In this document: piece after piece, positions 44,498 to 53,540 of the stretch
How positions within the stretch are numbered: the first letter of the stretch is position 1
How the letters are laid out: each line of letters opens with the position of its first letter
NCBI RefSeq assembly: GCF_041224415.1
Contig: NZ_JBGFFE010000001.1
Span: forward strand, 124,001-188,000
Length of the DNA: 64,000 bases
Source of the DNA: Clostridium_B lapidicellarium
Lineage (GTDB): Bacteria > Bacillota > Clostridia > Clostridiales > Clostridiaceae
Direction of reading: 5' to 3'
The notes under the pieces: model-generated
The model's input: the letters and a program-made list of their open reading frames with translations, nothing else
Told to the model about the DNA's origin: nothing
Databases searched by the model: none
Position numbers and translations under genes: made by a program

Positions 44498-45193
44498 CTA
44501 TTCTTCCGAATTGAATCTATAGCCAATTCCTCTTATGGTTTCTATATATTTGGGAGCTTTGTCACCGTCCTCTATCTTCTGTCTCAAATGTCTTATGTGT
44601 ACATCTATGGTTCTTGTTTCTCCGGCATATTCATAGCCCCATACTTTATCCAACAAAAAATCCCTAGTCATAACTCTGCCCCTGTTTTCTACGAGTATTT
44701 TCAGAAGTTCGAATTCCTTTAACGTAAGTTCAATTTTATGTCCATCTTTAACCACTTCATGTTTGTCAAAATCTACACTTATATCTCCGAAACTGTAGGT
44801 CTTATTTGTGCTTCTTTCTTCCAAACGCCTCAAGACAGCTTTTACTCTGGCTACCATTTCTCTTATGGAAAATGGCTTTGTTATATAATCATCTGCCCCG
44901 AGCTCAAGTCCCAGCACCTTGTCAAATTCTTCTCCCCTGGCGGTTATCATTATCACAGGAGTAGAAGATATTTCGCTGTCCTTTCTTATCTCCTTGCAGA
45001 CTTCATAACCATCCAGTTCGGGCAGCATGACATCCAGCAGTATGAGATCAGGTTTTTCCCTTCTCGCTATTTTCAGCCCGCTTAAGCCGTCATTTGCCGC
45101 AATGGTCTTATATCCACTTTTTCTAAGATTAAATCCAATAAGTTCGCAGATATGCTCTTCATCATCTACTATCAATATTTTTCTCTGTAACAT
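44498..45193 (-). CDS. phoP: Phosphate response regulator PhoP
   Basis: An OmpR-class response regulator. The 231 residues have a receiver domain with acidic pocket DD at 10-11, phospho-acceptor Asp54 and the conserved Lys in YITKPF, then a winged-helix DNA-binding domain (GYEYAGETRTIDVHIRHLRQK). AAGGAGG precedes the ATG. With phoR and the pst genes next door, phosphate control is the best assignment. Confidence 0.93.
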   Translation of the reverse strand: MLQRKILIVDDEEHICELIGFNLRKSGYKTIAANDGLSGLKIARREKPDLILLDVMLPELDGYEVCKEIRKDSEISSTPVIMITARGEEFDKVLGLELGADDYITKPFSIREMVARVKAVLRRLEERSTNKTYSFGDISVDFDKHEVVKDGHKIELTLKEFELLKILVENRGRVMTRDFLLDKVWGYEYAGETRTIDVHIRHLRQKIEDGDKAPKYIETIRGIGYRFNSEE

Positions 45194-45220
45194 ACATTTA
45201 TCCTCCTTATAGACTAAAGT

Positions 45221-45934
45221 TTAATCCAAGTAAATAAATGAAAACATCCTTCCAGTACCCCTGTCTCTTCTATAAGAATACAACTGAAACTTCATATTAC
45301 ATGCTGTACAAATATCTAAATAATTTATATTTTCCCTCTTTATTTTTTTCCCCTCCAGCTGATACAGTATACATTTTTTTAAATCCAGGTTTCTACCTTT
45401 AAATATATCCTTGTCTCTATAAAAAGGTGTGTGTTTAAACTTATCCATAAGTTCCTCCCCTACTTCGTAACAACAGCTGTGAATATGAGGTCCCACACAT
45501 ATATGCAAATTTTCCGGTTTACTGCTGTATTCCTCTTCAAGTTTTTCAACAGCCTTAGAGACTATACAGGCAAGTGTACCTCTCCATCCACTGTGAACTG
45601 CAGCCACTACCTTTTCCCTTTCATCGTATATAAGAACAGGAACACAATCCGCATTAAAAACACCTACAGCCGTGCAGGGGCTATACGTAATTATCCCATC
45701 TCCGTCTTTTATTTCATCCTCGGGATTATACATGACAATTCTACATCCATGAACCTGATTTAGAAATCCTACATTTTTCAGTTTAAACCATTTTTTCAAG
45801 TTTTTAATATTTTTTCTTCCTTCATCCTCTGCTTTATTAAAATTTAAATTTCCCTTAGCTGTTGAAAATACTGCCTTTGCTCCCTTAAGATCTAAAATTA
45901 TAAATTCATACGGCCCGATTGCAAGCTTTTTCAT
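45221..45934 (-). CDS. pgeF: Multicopper-type purine nucleoside phosphorylase YlmD/PgeF
   Basis: YfiH/DUF152 family enzymes act on purine nucleosides; E. coli PgeF also edits peptidoglycan precursors. The 237 residues show the zinc residues in VHSGWRGTL, and C and H in CVGPHIHSCCYEV. AAAGGAG precedes the ATG. In B. subtilis the ortholog ylmD is near sigE-sigG-ylmC, and here only nrdR intervenes. Confidence 0.9.
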   Translation of the reverse strand: MKKLAIGPYEFIILDLKGAKAVFSTAKGNLNFNKAEDEGRKNIKNLKKWFKLKNVGFLNQVHGCRIVMYNPEDEIKDGDGIITYSPCTAVGVFNADCVPVLIYDEREKVVAAVHSGWRGTLACIVSKAVEKLEEEYSSKPENLHICVGPHIHSCCYEVGEELMDKFKHTPFYRDKDIFKGRNLDLKKCILYQLEGKKIKRENINYLDICTACNMKFQLYSYRRDRGTGRMFSFIYLD

Positions 45935-46020
45935 ATTAATTACTACTCCTTTCTTAGAGCACTCAAAGTTATTATATCACGAATAAACACCACTAAGTCA
46001 ACATTTCCAAATGGACATAA

Positions 46021-46059
46021 AAAAAGGATTGTTCTAAAATATACCTTAGAGCAACCTTT
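46021..46059 (-). terminator. nrdR terminator
   Basis: A stem of about 13 bp with one bulge (46046-46059 with 46023-46037) is followed by TTTTTTT on the minus strand. Confidence 0.75.
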
Positions 46060-46088
46060 CATAAATATTTCTGACTGATCACATGGAC

Positions 46089-46553
46089 TTACTTGTCTCC
46101 CTTATGGGAAATAAGATTCTTTATCTCCTCCATAAAGGTATTTATATCCTTGAACTGTCTGTAAACAGATGCAAACCTAACATAAGACACTTCATCCACC
46201 TTTTTCAAACGCTCCATTATCATTTCACCTATTTCAGAAGATCTTATCTCCGTGACCATTTTATTGTTTATCCTTTTTTCCACTTCATCTGCTATGCCTT
46301 CAATCTGTTTTCGAGAAACCGGTCTTTTTTGACATGCTTTTATAAGTCCGTTCAATATTTTATTTCTGTCAAAATACTCTCTATTCATATTTTTCTTTAT
46401 AACAAGTATAGGTACGTTTTCAATCTTTTCATAAGTTGTATACCTTTTATTGCAATTAAGACACTCTCTCCGCCTTCTTATGGCCATATTATCATCTGTA
46501 GCTCTGGAGTCTACTACCCTACTTTCCCCGTATCCACAATAAGGGCATTTCAA
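46089..46553 (-). CDS. nrdR: Ribonucleotide reductase repressor NrdR
   Basis: NrdR binds ATP/dATP and zinc and represses ribonucleotide reductase genes. The 154 residues have a zinc ribbon (CPYCG ... CLNCNKR) and an ATP-cone domain (about 49-139). The start is a TTG at 46553 placed after GGACGTG, as the protein must begin at KCPYCG. It follows ylmC by 75 bases. No nrd gene is in the window. Confidence 0.96.
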   Translation of the reverse strand: MKCPYCGYGESRVVDSRATDDNMAIRRRRECLNCNKRYTTYEKIENVPILVIKKNMNREYFDRNKILNGLIKACQKRPVSRKQIEGIADEVEKRINNKMVTEIRSSEIGEMIMERLKKVDEVSYVRFASVYRQFKDINTFMEEIKNLISHKGDK

Positions 46554-46628
46554 TTCAATTCACGTCCTTTGTATAATATATTATAACAATTATACACCTT
46601 TTCGTCTGGTATTTTTCAACTTATTTTT

Positions 46629-46892
46629 TCAATCCTTCTCTGATAATTTTTTTCCATCTATTAAAATCACATCCACTCCTATCTTTTTTATATCTTCCCA
46701 GGGCACTTCTACATCTTCGTTTTTGCTAAACAGAGACATTTTAGTGGTTTGAGAAGGCAAGACAATCGATATTATCCTGTGTTCATCACAATTTATTTTT
46801 AAATCCTTTATGAATCCCAATTTCGTACCGGTATTTATGTCTATAACCTCCATATCCCTTAAATTAACCAGGGAAAACAGATCATCTTCCAT
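46629..46892 (-). CDS. YlmC/YmxH family PRC-barrel sporulation protein
   Basis: The 87 residues form one PRC-barrel domain (LVNLRDMEVIDINTG; VPWEDIKKIGVDVILID), the family called YlmC/YmxH and linked to sporulation by location. ATG 46892 is chosen: the outer GTG lies in the GGGGGTG ribosome site. It is immediately downstream of sigG, as in B. subtilis, suggesting expression with it. Confidence 0.88.
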   Translation of the reverse strand: MEDDLFSLVNLRDMEVIDINTGTKLGFIKDLKINCDEHRIISIVLPSQTTKMSLFSKNEDVEVPWEDIKKIGVDVILIDGKKLSEKD

Positions 46893-46951
46893 ATTTATGT
46901 ACACCCCCCATTTATATTCCCCATAAAATTGCTGTATTTATATTATAGATA

Positions 46952-47725
46952 TCATATATAATTTCTCATATGCCTCAATGCAGTCTTTTCCAGTCTGGAT
47001 ACTTGAGCCTGAGATATCCCAATTTCATCTGCCACTTCCATTTGAGTTCTCCCATCAAAGAACCTCAAATTCAATATCAGTTTTTCCCTGTCGTTTAATT
47101 TTTTCATGGCTTCCTTTATAGCTATATTCTCAAGCCAATTTTCATCTGCATTTTTAGTATCGCTTATTTGATCCATCACATAAATGGCGTCTCCGTCATC
47201 GTGGTATATGGGCTCAAACAGAGAAACCGGATCCTGAATTGCATCCAATGCAAAAACAACTTCTTCCCTGGGTATTTGCAGCTCTTTAGCTATTTGAGAT
47301 ATAGTTGGCTCTTTGTTATTCTCCCTTATCAATCTATCTCTGACTTGAAGCGCCCTGTAGGCAATGTCTCTGAGTGATCTACTCACCCTTATGGAATTGT
47401 TGTCCCTCAAATATCTTCGTATTTCACCTATAATCATGGGAACTGCATAAGTTGAGAATTTAACATTTTGACTCAAATCAAAGTTATCAATGGCCTTCAT
47501 AAGTCCTATACATCCTACCTGAAATAAATCATCTACATTTTCTCCCCTATTATTAAATCTCTGTATTACACTCAATACCAACCTCAAATTGCCTTTTATA
47601 AATTTTTCTCTGGCTTTATCATCCCCCTGCTGCATCTTTATCAAGAGTTCTTTCATTTCTTTTCCCTTCAAAACCGGCAATTTTGATGTATTTACACCGC
47701 AAATTTCAACTTTATTAATCATCAT
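46952..47725 (-). CDS. sigG: Late forespore sigma factor SigG
   Basis: SigG directs transcription in the forespore after engulfment. The 257 residues hold sigma regions 1.2-4: the N-terminal SigG hallmark VEICGVNTSKLPVL, region 2 (DLFQVGCIGLMKAIDNFD and FSTYAVPMIIGEIRRYLRD) and region 4 helix-turn-helix (QMEVADEIGISQAQVSRLEK). GGGGCTG precedes two ATGs (47725 or 47722). A SigF-like promoter is found at 47758-47787, as expected for this gene. Confidence 0.97.
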   Translation of the reverse strand: MMINKVEICGVNTSKLPVLKGKEMKELLIKMQQGDDKAREKFIKGNLRLVLSVIQRFNNRGENVDDLFQVGCIGLMKAIDNFDLSQNVKFSTYAVPMIIGEIRRYLRDNNSIRVSRSLRDIAYRALQVRDRLIRENNKEPTISQIAKELQIPREEVVFALDAIQDPVSLFEPIYHDDGDAIYVMDQISDTKNADENWLENIAIKEAMKKLNDREKLILNLRFFDGRTQMEVADEIGISQAQVSRLEKTALRHMRNYI

Positions 47726-47757
47726 GCAATCAGCCCCTTTAGAATATATAGCATTTT

Positions 47758-47787
47758 AAGTATTTACTAAGAGGCCAAATTTTATAC
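47758..47787 (-). promoter_or_regulatory. SigF-type promoter of sigG
   Basis: On the minus strand GTATA (47787-47783), a 15-base spacer and GTAAATACTT (47767-47758) match the SigF pattern GYWTA-N15-GGNRANANTW with one mismatch. It lies about 35 bases before sigG. Confidence 0.6.
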
Positions 47788-47798
47788 TAAAGACAACC

Positions 47799-48506
47799 CT
47801 ATAACATTTTATTTATTTCTTTTTTCAACCTTTTTATTATTCTCTTTTCAAGTCTGGATATATACGACTGAGATATTCCAAGCAAATCCGCCACTTCTCT
47901 CTGAGTCCTTTCCTTTTTGCCATTTAACCCAAATCTCAAATTCACTATTTCCTTTTCTCTGTCGCTTAATTTTTTCATGGCAATAACCAAAAGCTGTTTA
48001 TCCACTTCATCCTCTATAAAATTATAAACCACGTCATTGCCGGTCCCCAGAATATCAGAAAGAAGCAGTTCATTTCCATCCCAATCTACATTTAAAGGCT
48101 CATAAAAAGAAATTTCCGCTTTCACCTTGCTGTTTCTTCTCAAATACATAAGTATTTCATTTTCTATACATCGAGAAGCATAAGTAGCCAATTTTATCTT
48201 TTTTTCAGGATTAAAGGTATTCACCGCCTTTATAAGCCCTATTGCCCCGACAGATACAAGATCTTCAACATTTACCCCCGTATTTTCAAATTTTCTGGCT
48301 ATGTAGACTACAAGTCGTAAATTCCTTTCTATAAGGGTAGATTTAACCTTTTCATTTCCAGATACCAGTTTTGAGACCAATTCCTCTTCTTCTTTTTTAC
48401 TAAGAGGCGGAGGTAAGACGTCATTGCCACCTATATAATATATATCTTTTATTAGAAATTTAAATTTTACAAGTATCCTATTTAATAATATTTTTAAGTT
48501 AAGCAT
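47799..48506 (-). CDS. sigE: Mother-cell sigma factor SigE (pro-form)
   Basis: SigE starts mother-cell gene expression and is made as inactive pro-SigE. The 235 residues begin with a hydrophobic/basic pro-sequence (about 1-28; LKILLNRILVKFKFLIKD), removed by SpoIIGA, then region 2 (VEDLVSVGAIGLIKAVNTF) and region 4 (QREVADLLGISQSYISRLEKR). GGGGGA precedes the ATG. It is directly downstream of spoIIGA, its activating protease. Confidence 0.97.
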   Translation of the reverse strand: MLNLKILLNRILVKFKFLIKDIYYIGGNDVLPPPLSKKEEEELVSKLVSGNEKVKSTLIERNLRLVVYIARKFENTGVNVEDLVSVGAIGLIKAVNTFNPEKKIKLATYASRCIENEILMYLRRNSKVKAEISFYEPLNVDWDGNELLLSDILGTGNDVVYNFIEDEVDKQLLVIAMKKLSDREKEIVNLRFGLNGKKERTQREVADLLGISQSYISRLEKRIIKRLKKEINKML

Positions 48507-48559
48507 AATTATCCCCCACTATATCAAATGTTTTTTACTATTTATACAAGCGTGATTAT

Positions 48560-49375
48560 TTAAATTATCCCTCTTGACAAAAGAGCATGATAATCACCCA
48601 GTTTACTTAATTTTTCCTGACAAATAGCTATTATAGCTTCCCTATATTTAATTTCCTTCCCAAAATCTATTCTCACCACATCTGCCTTAAATCCCTGAAG
48701 CTTTCCAATCCCGCCATTTATAACCCTGTACGGTATGTAAAACTTGGATTCCCCTTTCAAATCCATATTTTCAAACACGGAGCTTTCAACTATTATTACG
48801 GGAAGGTTTGTCACTGGTTCTCTAAGTTCATTTCCGGTGTCCAGAAAAGCTCTAACAGTTTTACATTTGTTCTTAAATACAATATCTATATTGTAAATCA
48901 ATGTAAACAGCTTGTTCCTATCTTTAATATAGGCCACTAGCCTGTCAATGATCATGTACAGTACCATAAGTGAAGCAAAAAGCCACTGATAGGAAAAATT
49001 AATTATGACAGGGCCATCTACATAGGAATATTTGTTATATTGGATAAATATACAAAGTCCTGCCAGCAGCATTGAATAGAGTATAAACACCGACAATATC
49101 TTTAAATTGGTCACAAAACCCCTATTGCCAAAGGAAATATAAATCAATATGACTGAAACAATAATTTTGAAATAAAAGGCGGAAAAAAGCTCCAAGCCCG
49201 GATATATCAATGTAATTGTATATATACTGCCTATAGATGCTGCTAAAAACACAAACCGAAATTTCATTTTCAACTTGAGAGTTTTACCTGTAATATAAAG
49301 CAGGAAAAAATCTACTATTAAATTTATTAAAATCAGCAAATCTATATATACAACCAAATAGACAACCACCTCCAC
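48560..49375 (-). CDS. spoIIGA: Pro-SigE processing protease SpoIIGA
   Basis: SpoIIGA is a membrane aspartic protease that cleaves pro-SigE. The 271 residues have five hydrophobic helices in the first 150, then a cytoplasmic aspartic-protease domain with the active DTG at 179-181. The true start is uncertain: GTG 49375 has weak AAGG support, while TTG 49357 follows GGAGG by 11 bases and would give VVYIDLL as the second residues onward. A spoIIG-like promoter lies upstream at 49400-49432. Confidence 0.95.
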   Translation of the reverse strand: MEVVVYLVVYIDLLILINLIVDFFLLYITGKTLKLKMKFRFVFLAASIGSIYTITLIYPGLELFSAFYFKIIVSVILIYISFGNRGFVTNLKILSVFILYSMLLAGLCIFIQYNKYSYVDGPVIINFSYQWLFASLMVLYMIIDRLVAYIKDRNKLFTLIYNIDIVFKNKCKTVRAFLDTGNELREPVTNLPVIIVESSVFENMDLKGESKFYIPYRVINGGIGKLQGFKADVVRIDFGKEIKYREAIIAICQEKLSKLGDYHALLSRGII

Positions 49376-49399
49376 CCCTTTTTCCTTTAATTTACTTTT

Positions 49400-49432
49400 A
49401 TTATATACCTATATATTTCAAAATTTTGTCAT
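49400..49432 (-). promoter_or_regulatory. Candidate spoIIG-type promoter with long spacer
   Basis: On the minus strand ATGACA (49432-49427), a 21-base spacer and TATAAT (49405-49400) resemble the B. subtilis spoIIG promoter, whose 22-base spacing requires Spo0A. No clear 0A box (TGTCGAA) was seen. Confidence 0.35.
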
Positions 49433-49523
49433 TTCTTAATTTATTTCAATATTTTTATTTTCTATAATATGTCATAAATTTTTCTTTTATTACTGCAGAG
49501 TTTTTTTAATTTCAGCTTTTATC

Positions 49524-49563
49524 CAAAAAAAATTCCAGCTGACATTAAATGTCAGCTGGAATT
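49524..49563 (-). terminator. ftsZ terminator
   Basis: A perfect 15-bp stem (49549-49563 with 49531-49545, 3-nt loop) is followed by TTTTTTT on the minus strand, just past ftsZ. Confidence 0.9.
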
Positions 49564-49566
49564 TTC

Positions 49567-50679
49567 TCATCGCTGCTTTTTCCTTCTCAAGAAAGCAGGT
49601 ATCTCCAAATCATCTTCATCAAATTTATCGTATTCTGCAGAAGCTGCAGCTTCATCCCCTTTACTCTCTATGTCCTTATTCCTATCATCCGCCTTTGAAG
49701 ATTTCTTTCCTTTGGTTTTACTGTTGTTTGATTCAAATCCCGTTGCTATTACAGTAATCCTTATTTCGTCTTTTATATTCTCATCTATTACAGCTCCAAA
49801 AATTATGTTTGCATCGGGATCTGCAGCTTCCTGAACTATCTCTGCAGCTTCATTTATCTCCAGCAGTCCGAGATCCTGGCCGCCGGTAATATTCAAAAGC
49901 ACTCCAGTAGCACCTACTATCGAAGTTTCAAGAAGAGGACTTGATATAGCCTGTTTTGCCGCTTCCTGTGCCCTGCTGTCTCCATTTCCCTTTCCAACAC
50001 CCATATGGGCTAAACCTTTATCTATCATAATCGTTTTAACATCTGCAAAATCCAGATTTACAAGCCCTGGTATAGTGATCAAATCAGATATACCTTGAAC
50101 GCCCTGTCTTAAAACATCATCCGCCAATTTAAAAGATTCTATCAAGGTAGTTTTCTTGTCAACTACGGAAAGAAGTCTTTCATTGGGAATGGTAACCAGT
50201 GTATCAACTTTTTCTTTTAAATTTTTTATTCCCATCTCTGCATTGAGCATCCTCTTTCTGCCTTCAAAGGGGAAGGGCTTGGTGACTACTCCTACAGTAA
50301 GTATTCCCATGGATTTGGCCAATTCTGCAATTATGGGTGCAGCTCCGGTACCGGTTCCACCGCCCATGCCTGCCGTAATAAACACCATATCCGCTCCTTT
50401 TATAGCCTGGGATATTTCATCTTTGTTTTCCTCCGCAGCTTTTTGTCCCACTTCAGGATTGGCCCCCGCTCCAAGTCCCTTGGTAAGCTTATCTCCTATT
50501 TGTATTTTTTGTGATGCCTGTGAAAGCATCAATGCCTGTTTATCTGTATTTATAGCAATAAATTCAACATTTTTCAATCCCTCTTTTATCATTCTGTTTA
50601 CAGCATTGTTCCCTCCGCCTCCGCATCCTATTACTTTTATTTGAGCAGACTGCTGAACATCAACATCAAAATCTAACAC
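49567..50679 (-). CDS. ftsZ: Cell division protein FtsZ
   Basis: FtsZ is the tubulin-like GTPase forming the division ring, also used for the polar septum in sporulation. The 370 residues have the G-box GGGTGTGAAP at about 107-116, the synergy region NGDSRAQEAAKQA..., a variable charged linker after 315 and the C-terminal peptide EDDLEIPAFLRRKKQR that binds FtsA. The start is GTG 50679 after GGGAGG. It is 19 bases after ftsA. Confidence 0.98.
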   Translation of the reverse strand: MLDFDVDVQQSAQIKVIGCGGGGNNAVNRMIKEGLKNVEFIAINTDKQALMLSQASQKIQIGDKLTKGLGAGANPEVGQKAAEENKDEISQAIKGADMVFITAGMGGGTGTGAAPIIAELAKSMGILTVGVVTKPFPFEGRKRMLNAEMGIKNLKEKVDTLVTIPNERLLSVVDKKTTLIESFKLADDVLRQGVQGISDLITIPGLVNLDFADVKTIMIDKGLAHMGVGKGNGDSRAQEAAKQAISSPLLETSIVGATGVLLNITGGQDLGLLEINEAAEIVQEAADPDANIIFGAVIDENIKDEIRITVIATGFESNNSKTKGKKSSKADDRNKDIESKGDEAAASAEYDKFDEDDLEIPAFLRRKKQR

Positions 50680-50698
50680 AATAACTCTACCTCCCTCA

Positions 50699-51979
50699 TT
50701 AAAAAAAATCTGTAAAAAAATCTTTTATTCTTGATATAAATCCATTGGTCTTATTTTCGCTTTCCATTTCTTTCTCATTTTCGTCCTCGATTATATTTTT
50801 ATAATCAGGTAAATTATTATTTTTAGATGGATTAACACCCGGTATATTTTTCAGTTTTATAGAATTAGAAACATCTTTTACTATACCAACTGCCGTAACA
50901 TACAGCGGGCTTGCCGCCCCTATGTATTTAGGTATTCCGACTCTTACAAGTTTTCCTAGGACATCTTTTCCAAATTCCTCTATTCCATTTATCAGTGCCA
51001 TTCCTCCACCTACTATGACTATTCCAGAAAGTTCATCATAGTATTCAGATTTACTCAATTCCCTATTTATCAAAGAAAACAGTTCTTCAACCCTGGCTTC
51101 TATAATTTGGTTTAAAATATTGCAGTCTACCTTTACTTTGTTATTATAGTTAGCATTAACTTCCACTTTAAAATTATCGTCAAAAGAATTTTCTGCCACA
51201 CTTCCATATTTTATCTTAAGTTTCTCTGCTTCTAAAATAGGAATTTTCAGACAAACCGCAATATCATTAGTTATAATATCTCCTCCCAAGGGCAAAGTAC
51301 TTATACTCTTTAAACTACCCCCTTTATAGATATAAATATTTATAGAATCTGAGCCTGCATCCACCAGGGCTATACCTCTCTGAATCTCTTCCTCTTTCAA
51401 AACTACACCGGATACGGCTATAGGCTCAAATACAACTCCAAGCACCTTTATCCCGGCCTTATTTACACTTTTAAAAATATTGTTAACTACCGTTGACTGT
51501 GCAAGTATTATCTGCGAATCCACTTCCAGCCTTAAACCGCACATGCCTATCGGATCTTTTATCTTATCGTAGCCGTCAATTATGTACTGTTGAGGTATTA
51601 CCCCTATTATTTCTTTATCGTTTGGAATATTGATTATTTTAGATGCTTTTAATACTCTCTTTACATCATTTTCTTTTATTTCACGATCCTCTGAAGACAC
51701 AGCAACCACTCCCTTGTTCCAGACAAGTTCGCTTATCCCTCCAGGTAAAGCTATATAGGCTTCCGTTATTTTAGTGTCTACCATTCTCTCCAGTGAACTT
51801 ATACATCTTTTTATAGACTCCGATGTATTATCTATATCTACAACTATACCCCTTTTTACACCGATACAGTTTGAAGAGGTTATGCCCATTATCTGTATTT
51901 CAGAATGCTTGTCTATTTTTCCAGCAGCAGCACAGACACTGGAAGAACCTATATCTATGCCGACTATATATTCATTCAT
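50699..51979 (-). CDS. ftsA: Cell division protein FtsA
   Basis: FtsA is an actin-like ATPase that anchors FtsZ to the membrane. The 426 residues begin with the ATPase phosphate-1 motif VGIDIGSSSVCA, include VDAGSDSINIYIY and IVIVGGGMALINGI, and end with an amphipathic helix (FISRIKDFFTDFF) for membrane binding. AAGGAGGG precedes the ATG. A promoter candidate lies at 52056-52083. Confidence 0.93.
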   Translation of the reverse strand: MNEYIVGIDIGSSSVCAAAGKIDKHSEIQIMGITSSNCIGVKRGIVVDIDNTSESIKRCISSLERMVDTKITEAYIALPGGISELVWNKGVVAVSSEDREIKENDVKRVLKASKIINIPNDKEIIGVIPQQYIIDGYDKIKDPIGMCGLRLEVDSQIILAQSTVVNNIFKSVNKAGIKVLGVVFEPIAVSGVVLKEEEIQRGIALVDAGSDSINIYIYKGGSLKSISTLPLGGDIITNDIAVCLKIPILEAEKLKIKYGSVAENSFDDNFKVEVNANYNNKVKVDCNILNQIIEARVEELFSLINRELSKSEYYDELSGIVIVGGGMALINGIEEFGKDVLGKLVRVGIPKYIGAASPLYVTAVGIVKDVSNSIKLKNIPGVNPSKNNNLPDYKNIIEDENEKEMESENKTNGFISRIKDFFTDFF

Positions 51980-52055
51980 TAAAATATTTCCCTCCTTTGC
52001 ATAAAGAGAACCATCAAAAATATATATTCAACAAAAAGTCTAATTTTCCTCTTAT

Positions 52056-52083
52056 ATTTTATCACATTTAAATAAAATCTCAA
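52056..52083 (-). promoter_or_regulatory. Candidate SigA promoter for ftsA-ftsZ
   Basis: On the minus strand TTGAGA (52083-52078), a 16-base spacer and TAAAAT (52061-52056) lie about 75 bases before ftsA. Confidence 0.4.
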
Positions 52084-52120
52084 ATGCAATTAAATAATGT
52101 TCATCTATTCTTTCTATAAC

Positions 52121-52157
52121 ATAAAATAAAAGGAAAAGATTTACAATCCTTTTCCTT
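52121..52157 (-). terminator. Terminator after the glycosyltransferase gene
   Basis: A 12-bp stem with one bulged base (52145-52157 with 52130-52141) is followed by TTTTATTTT on the minus strand. Confidence 0.7.
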
Positions 52158-52177
52158 GATAAAATTTGCTTCATAAT

Positions 52178-53452
52178 TCAATTGGCCTTTTCTAAATCCT
52201 TTATCTTTATACTTCGGCTGTGAATGGTATGGTGCCATTCTTTATTATTTTTACTTATGATACCCAAAAGTGAAATTGGAAACCACGTAATGGCATATAT
52301 CGGATAAAATATGTAATATATAAAAATTTTAAAATCCAATTTCTTCTCCAAGATCAAAACAAAAGGAGTATAAACAAATTGTAGTATTGAAAATAGTATC
52401 ATCAATACAGTTAACAAATTAAAATTAATAGAATATACAACTGTATTGAAATTAGATATCAAATTAAATGCCTTCATGATTTGCTGAACTCCACCGCTTA
52501 TAGCTGAAAATCCTATAAGCACAGCTATTATGGGCTGAATGCTATAAAGGGCACAGTCCATTAATAAAAAGTTGCAGTTTTTTATTGATTTTTTTACAAG
52601 TTTAAAAAAATACCTGCTTGATACATCCGTAAATCCCTGCATCCACCTCTTTCTCTGATCCCAAGATTGAAGAAGCGTAAGGGGTTTTTCATCATATACT
52701 ACGGCATCATGAGCCCATCCCACCTTATATCCATGCAGTATGAGCTTACAGGTAAATTCCAGATCTTCTGTCAGACAGGTTGCTCCCCAGCCAAGTTTTT
52801 TTAAAATATCAGTATCCACTGCAAAACCTGTTCCACCCAATTGGGCTGATAATCCTAAATTACTTCTGGCCAGCTGAAACATTCTGTTATTGGACCAAAA
52901 TGCTATGGAATAACTTCCTGTAATCCACGTGTCATTGGGATTCTTGCTGTCCAAATACCCCTGAACAACTTTGTATCCCTGGTGAAATTTTTTATTCATC
53001 TCTTTCAAAAAATTCTTATCCACAATATTGTCTGCATCAAATATAGCTATATCGTCATATTTTTTCTTCATTTTGAATATCTTATTGAACATCCACTCCA
53101 GTGCATACCCTTTGCCGCGCCTTCCCACACTGTTTCTCTCATAAACAAATGCACCCTTTTTCCTGGCTTTCAACGCAGTTTTATCAGTACAATTATCGGC
53201 AATTACAAAAATATCATATAATTTTTTAGGGTAATCCAGATCTTTTAGGCTCTCTATAATATCCTCAATCACAATCTCTTCATTATGGGCCGCTATAATC
53301 AGTGCAAAACTTCTCTTTGGCTCTACTTCTCCAGAACTTTTTTTCCTAACTATACCAAAAAATGATACGCATAAATAATATATCGTTATTATATAAACCG
53401 TGTAAGTTAAAATACAAGAAGTATAACGAATTATATCCTTAAAAATGCTCAT
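52178..53452 (-). CDS. Membrane processive family 2 glycosyltransferase
   Basis: The 424 residues have an N-terminal membrane helix, a GT-A domain and at least three C-terminal helices. The processive-synthase residues are complete: DAD at 139-141, TED at 228-230 and QRKRW at 266-270, as in cellulose, hyaluronan and poly-N-acetylglucosamine synthases. The polymer is unknown. GGGGGA precedes the ATG. It has no polysaccharide gene beside it: ftsA lies downstream, pilT upstream. A terminator at each end suggests it is monocistronic. Confidence 0.85.
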   Translation of the reverse strand: MSIFKDIIRYTSCILTYTVYIITIYYLCVSFFGIVRKKSSGEVEPKRSFALIIAAHNEEIVIEDIIESLKDLDYPKKLYDIFVIADNCTDKTALKARKKGAFVYERNSVGRRGKGYALEWMFNKIFKMKKKYDDIAIFDADNIVDKNFLKEMNKKFHQGYKVVQGYLDSKNPNDTWITGSYSIAFWSNNRMFQLARSNLGLSAQLGGTGFAVDTDILKKLGWGATCLTEDLEFTCKLILHGYKVGWAHDAVVYDEKPLTLLQSWDQRKRWMQGFTDVSSRYFFKLVKKSIKNCNFLLMDCALYSIQPIIAVLIGFSAISGGVQQIMKAFNLISNFNTVVYSINFNLLTVLMILFSILQFVYTPFVLILEKKLDFKIFIYYIFYPIYAITWFPISLLGIISKNNKEWHHTIHSRSIKIKDLEKAN

Positions 53453-53540
53453 TTCAATCCCCCTAATTTAAGGTTATTTTAGCACAACTAAAATCTAATT
53501 ACTATAGTAATTTGCAATAAAGCCTAAAATAATATACAGC

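Noticed and set aside
46083..46586. Plus-strand open frame of 167 codons
   Set aside because: It covers nrdR on the other strand and is rich in Phe, Tyr and His as expected from reversed AT-rich coding sequence.
50156..50644. Plus-strand open frame of 162 codons
   Set aside because: It is opposite the conserved GTPase domain of ftsZ with no promoter or ribosome site.
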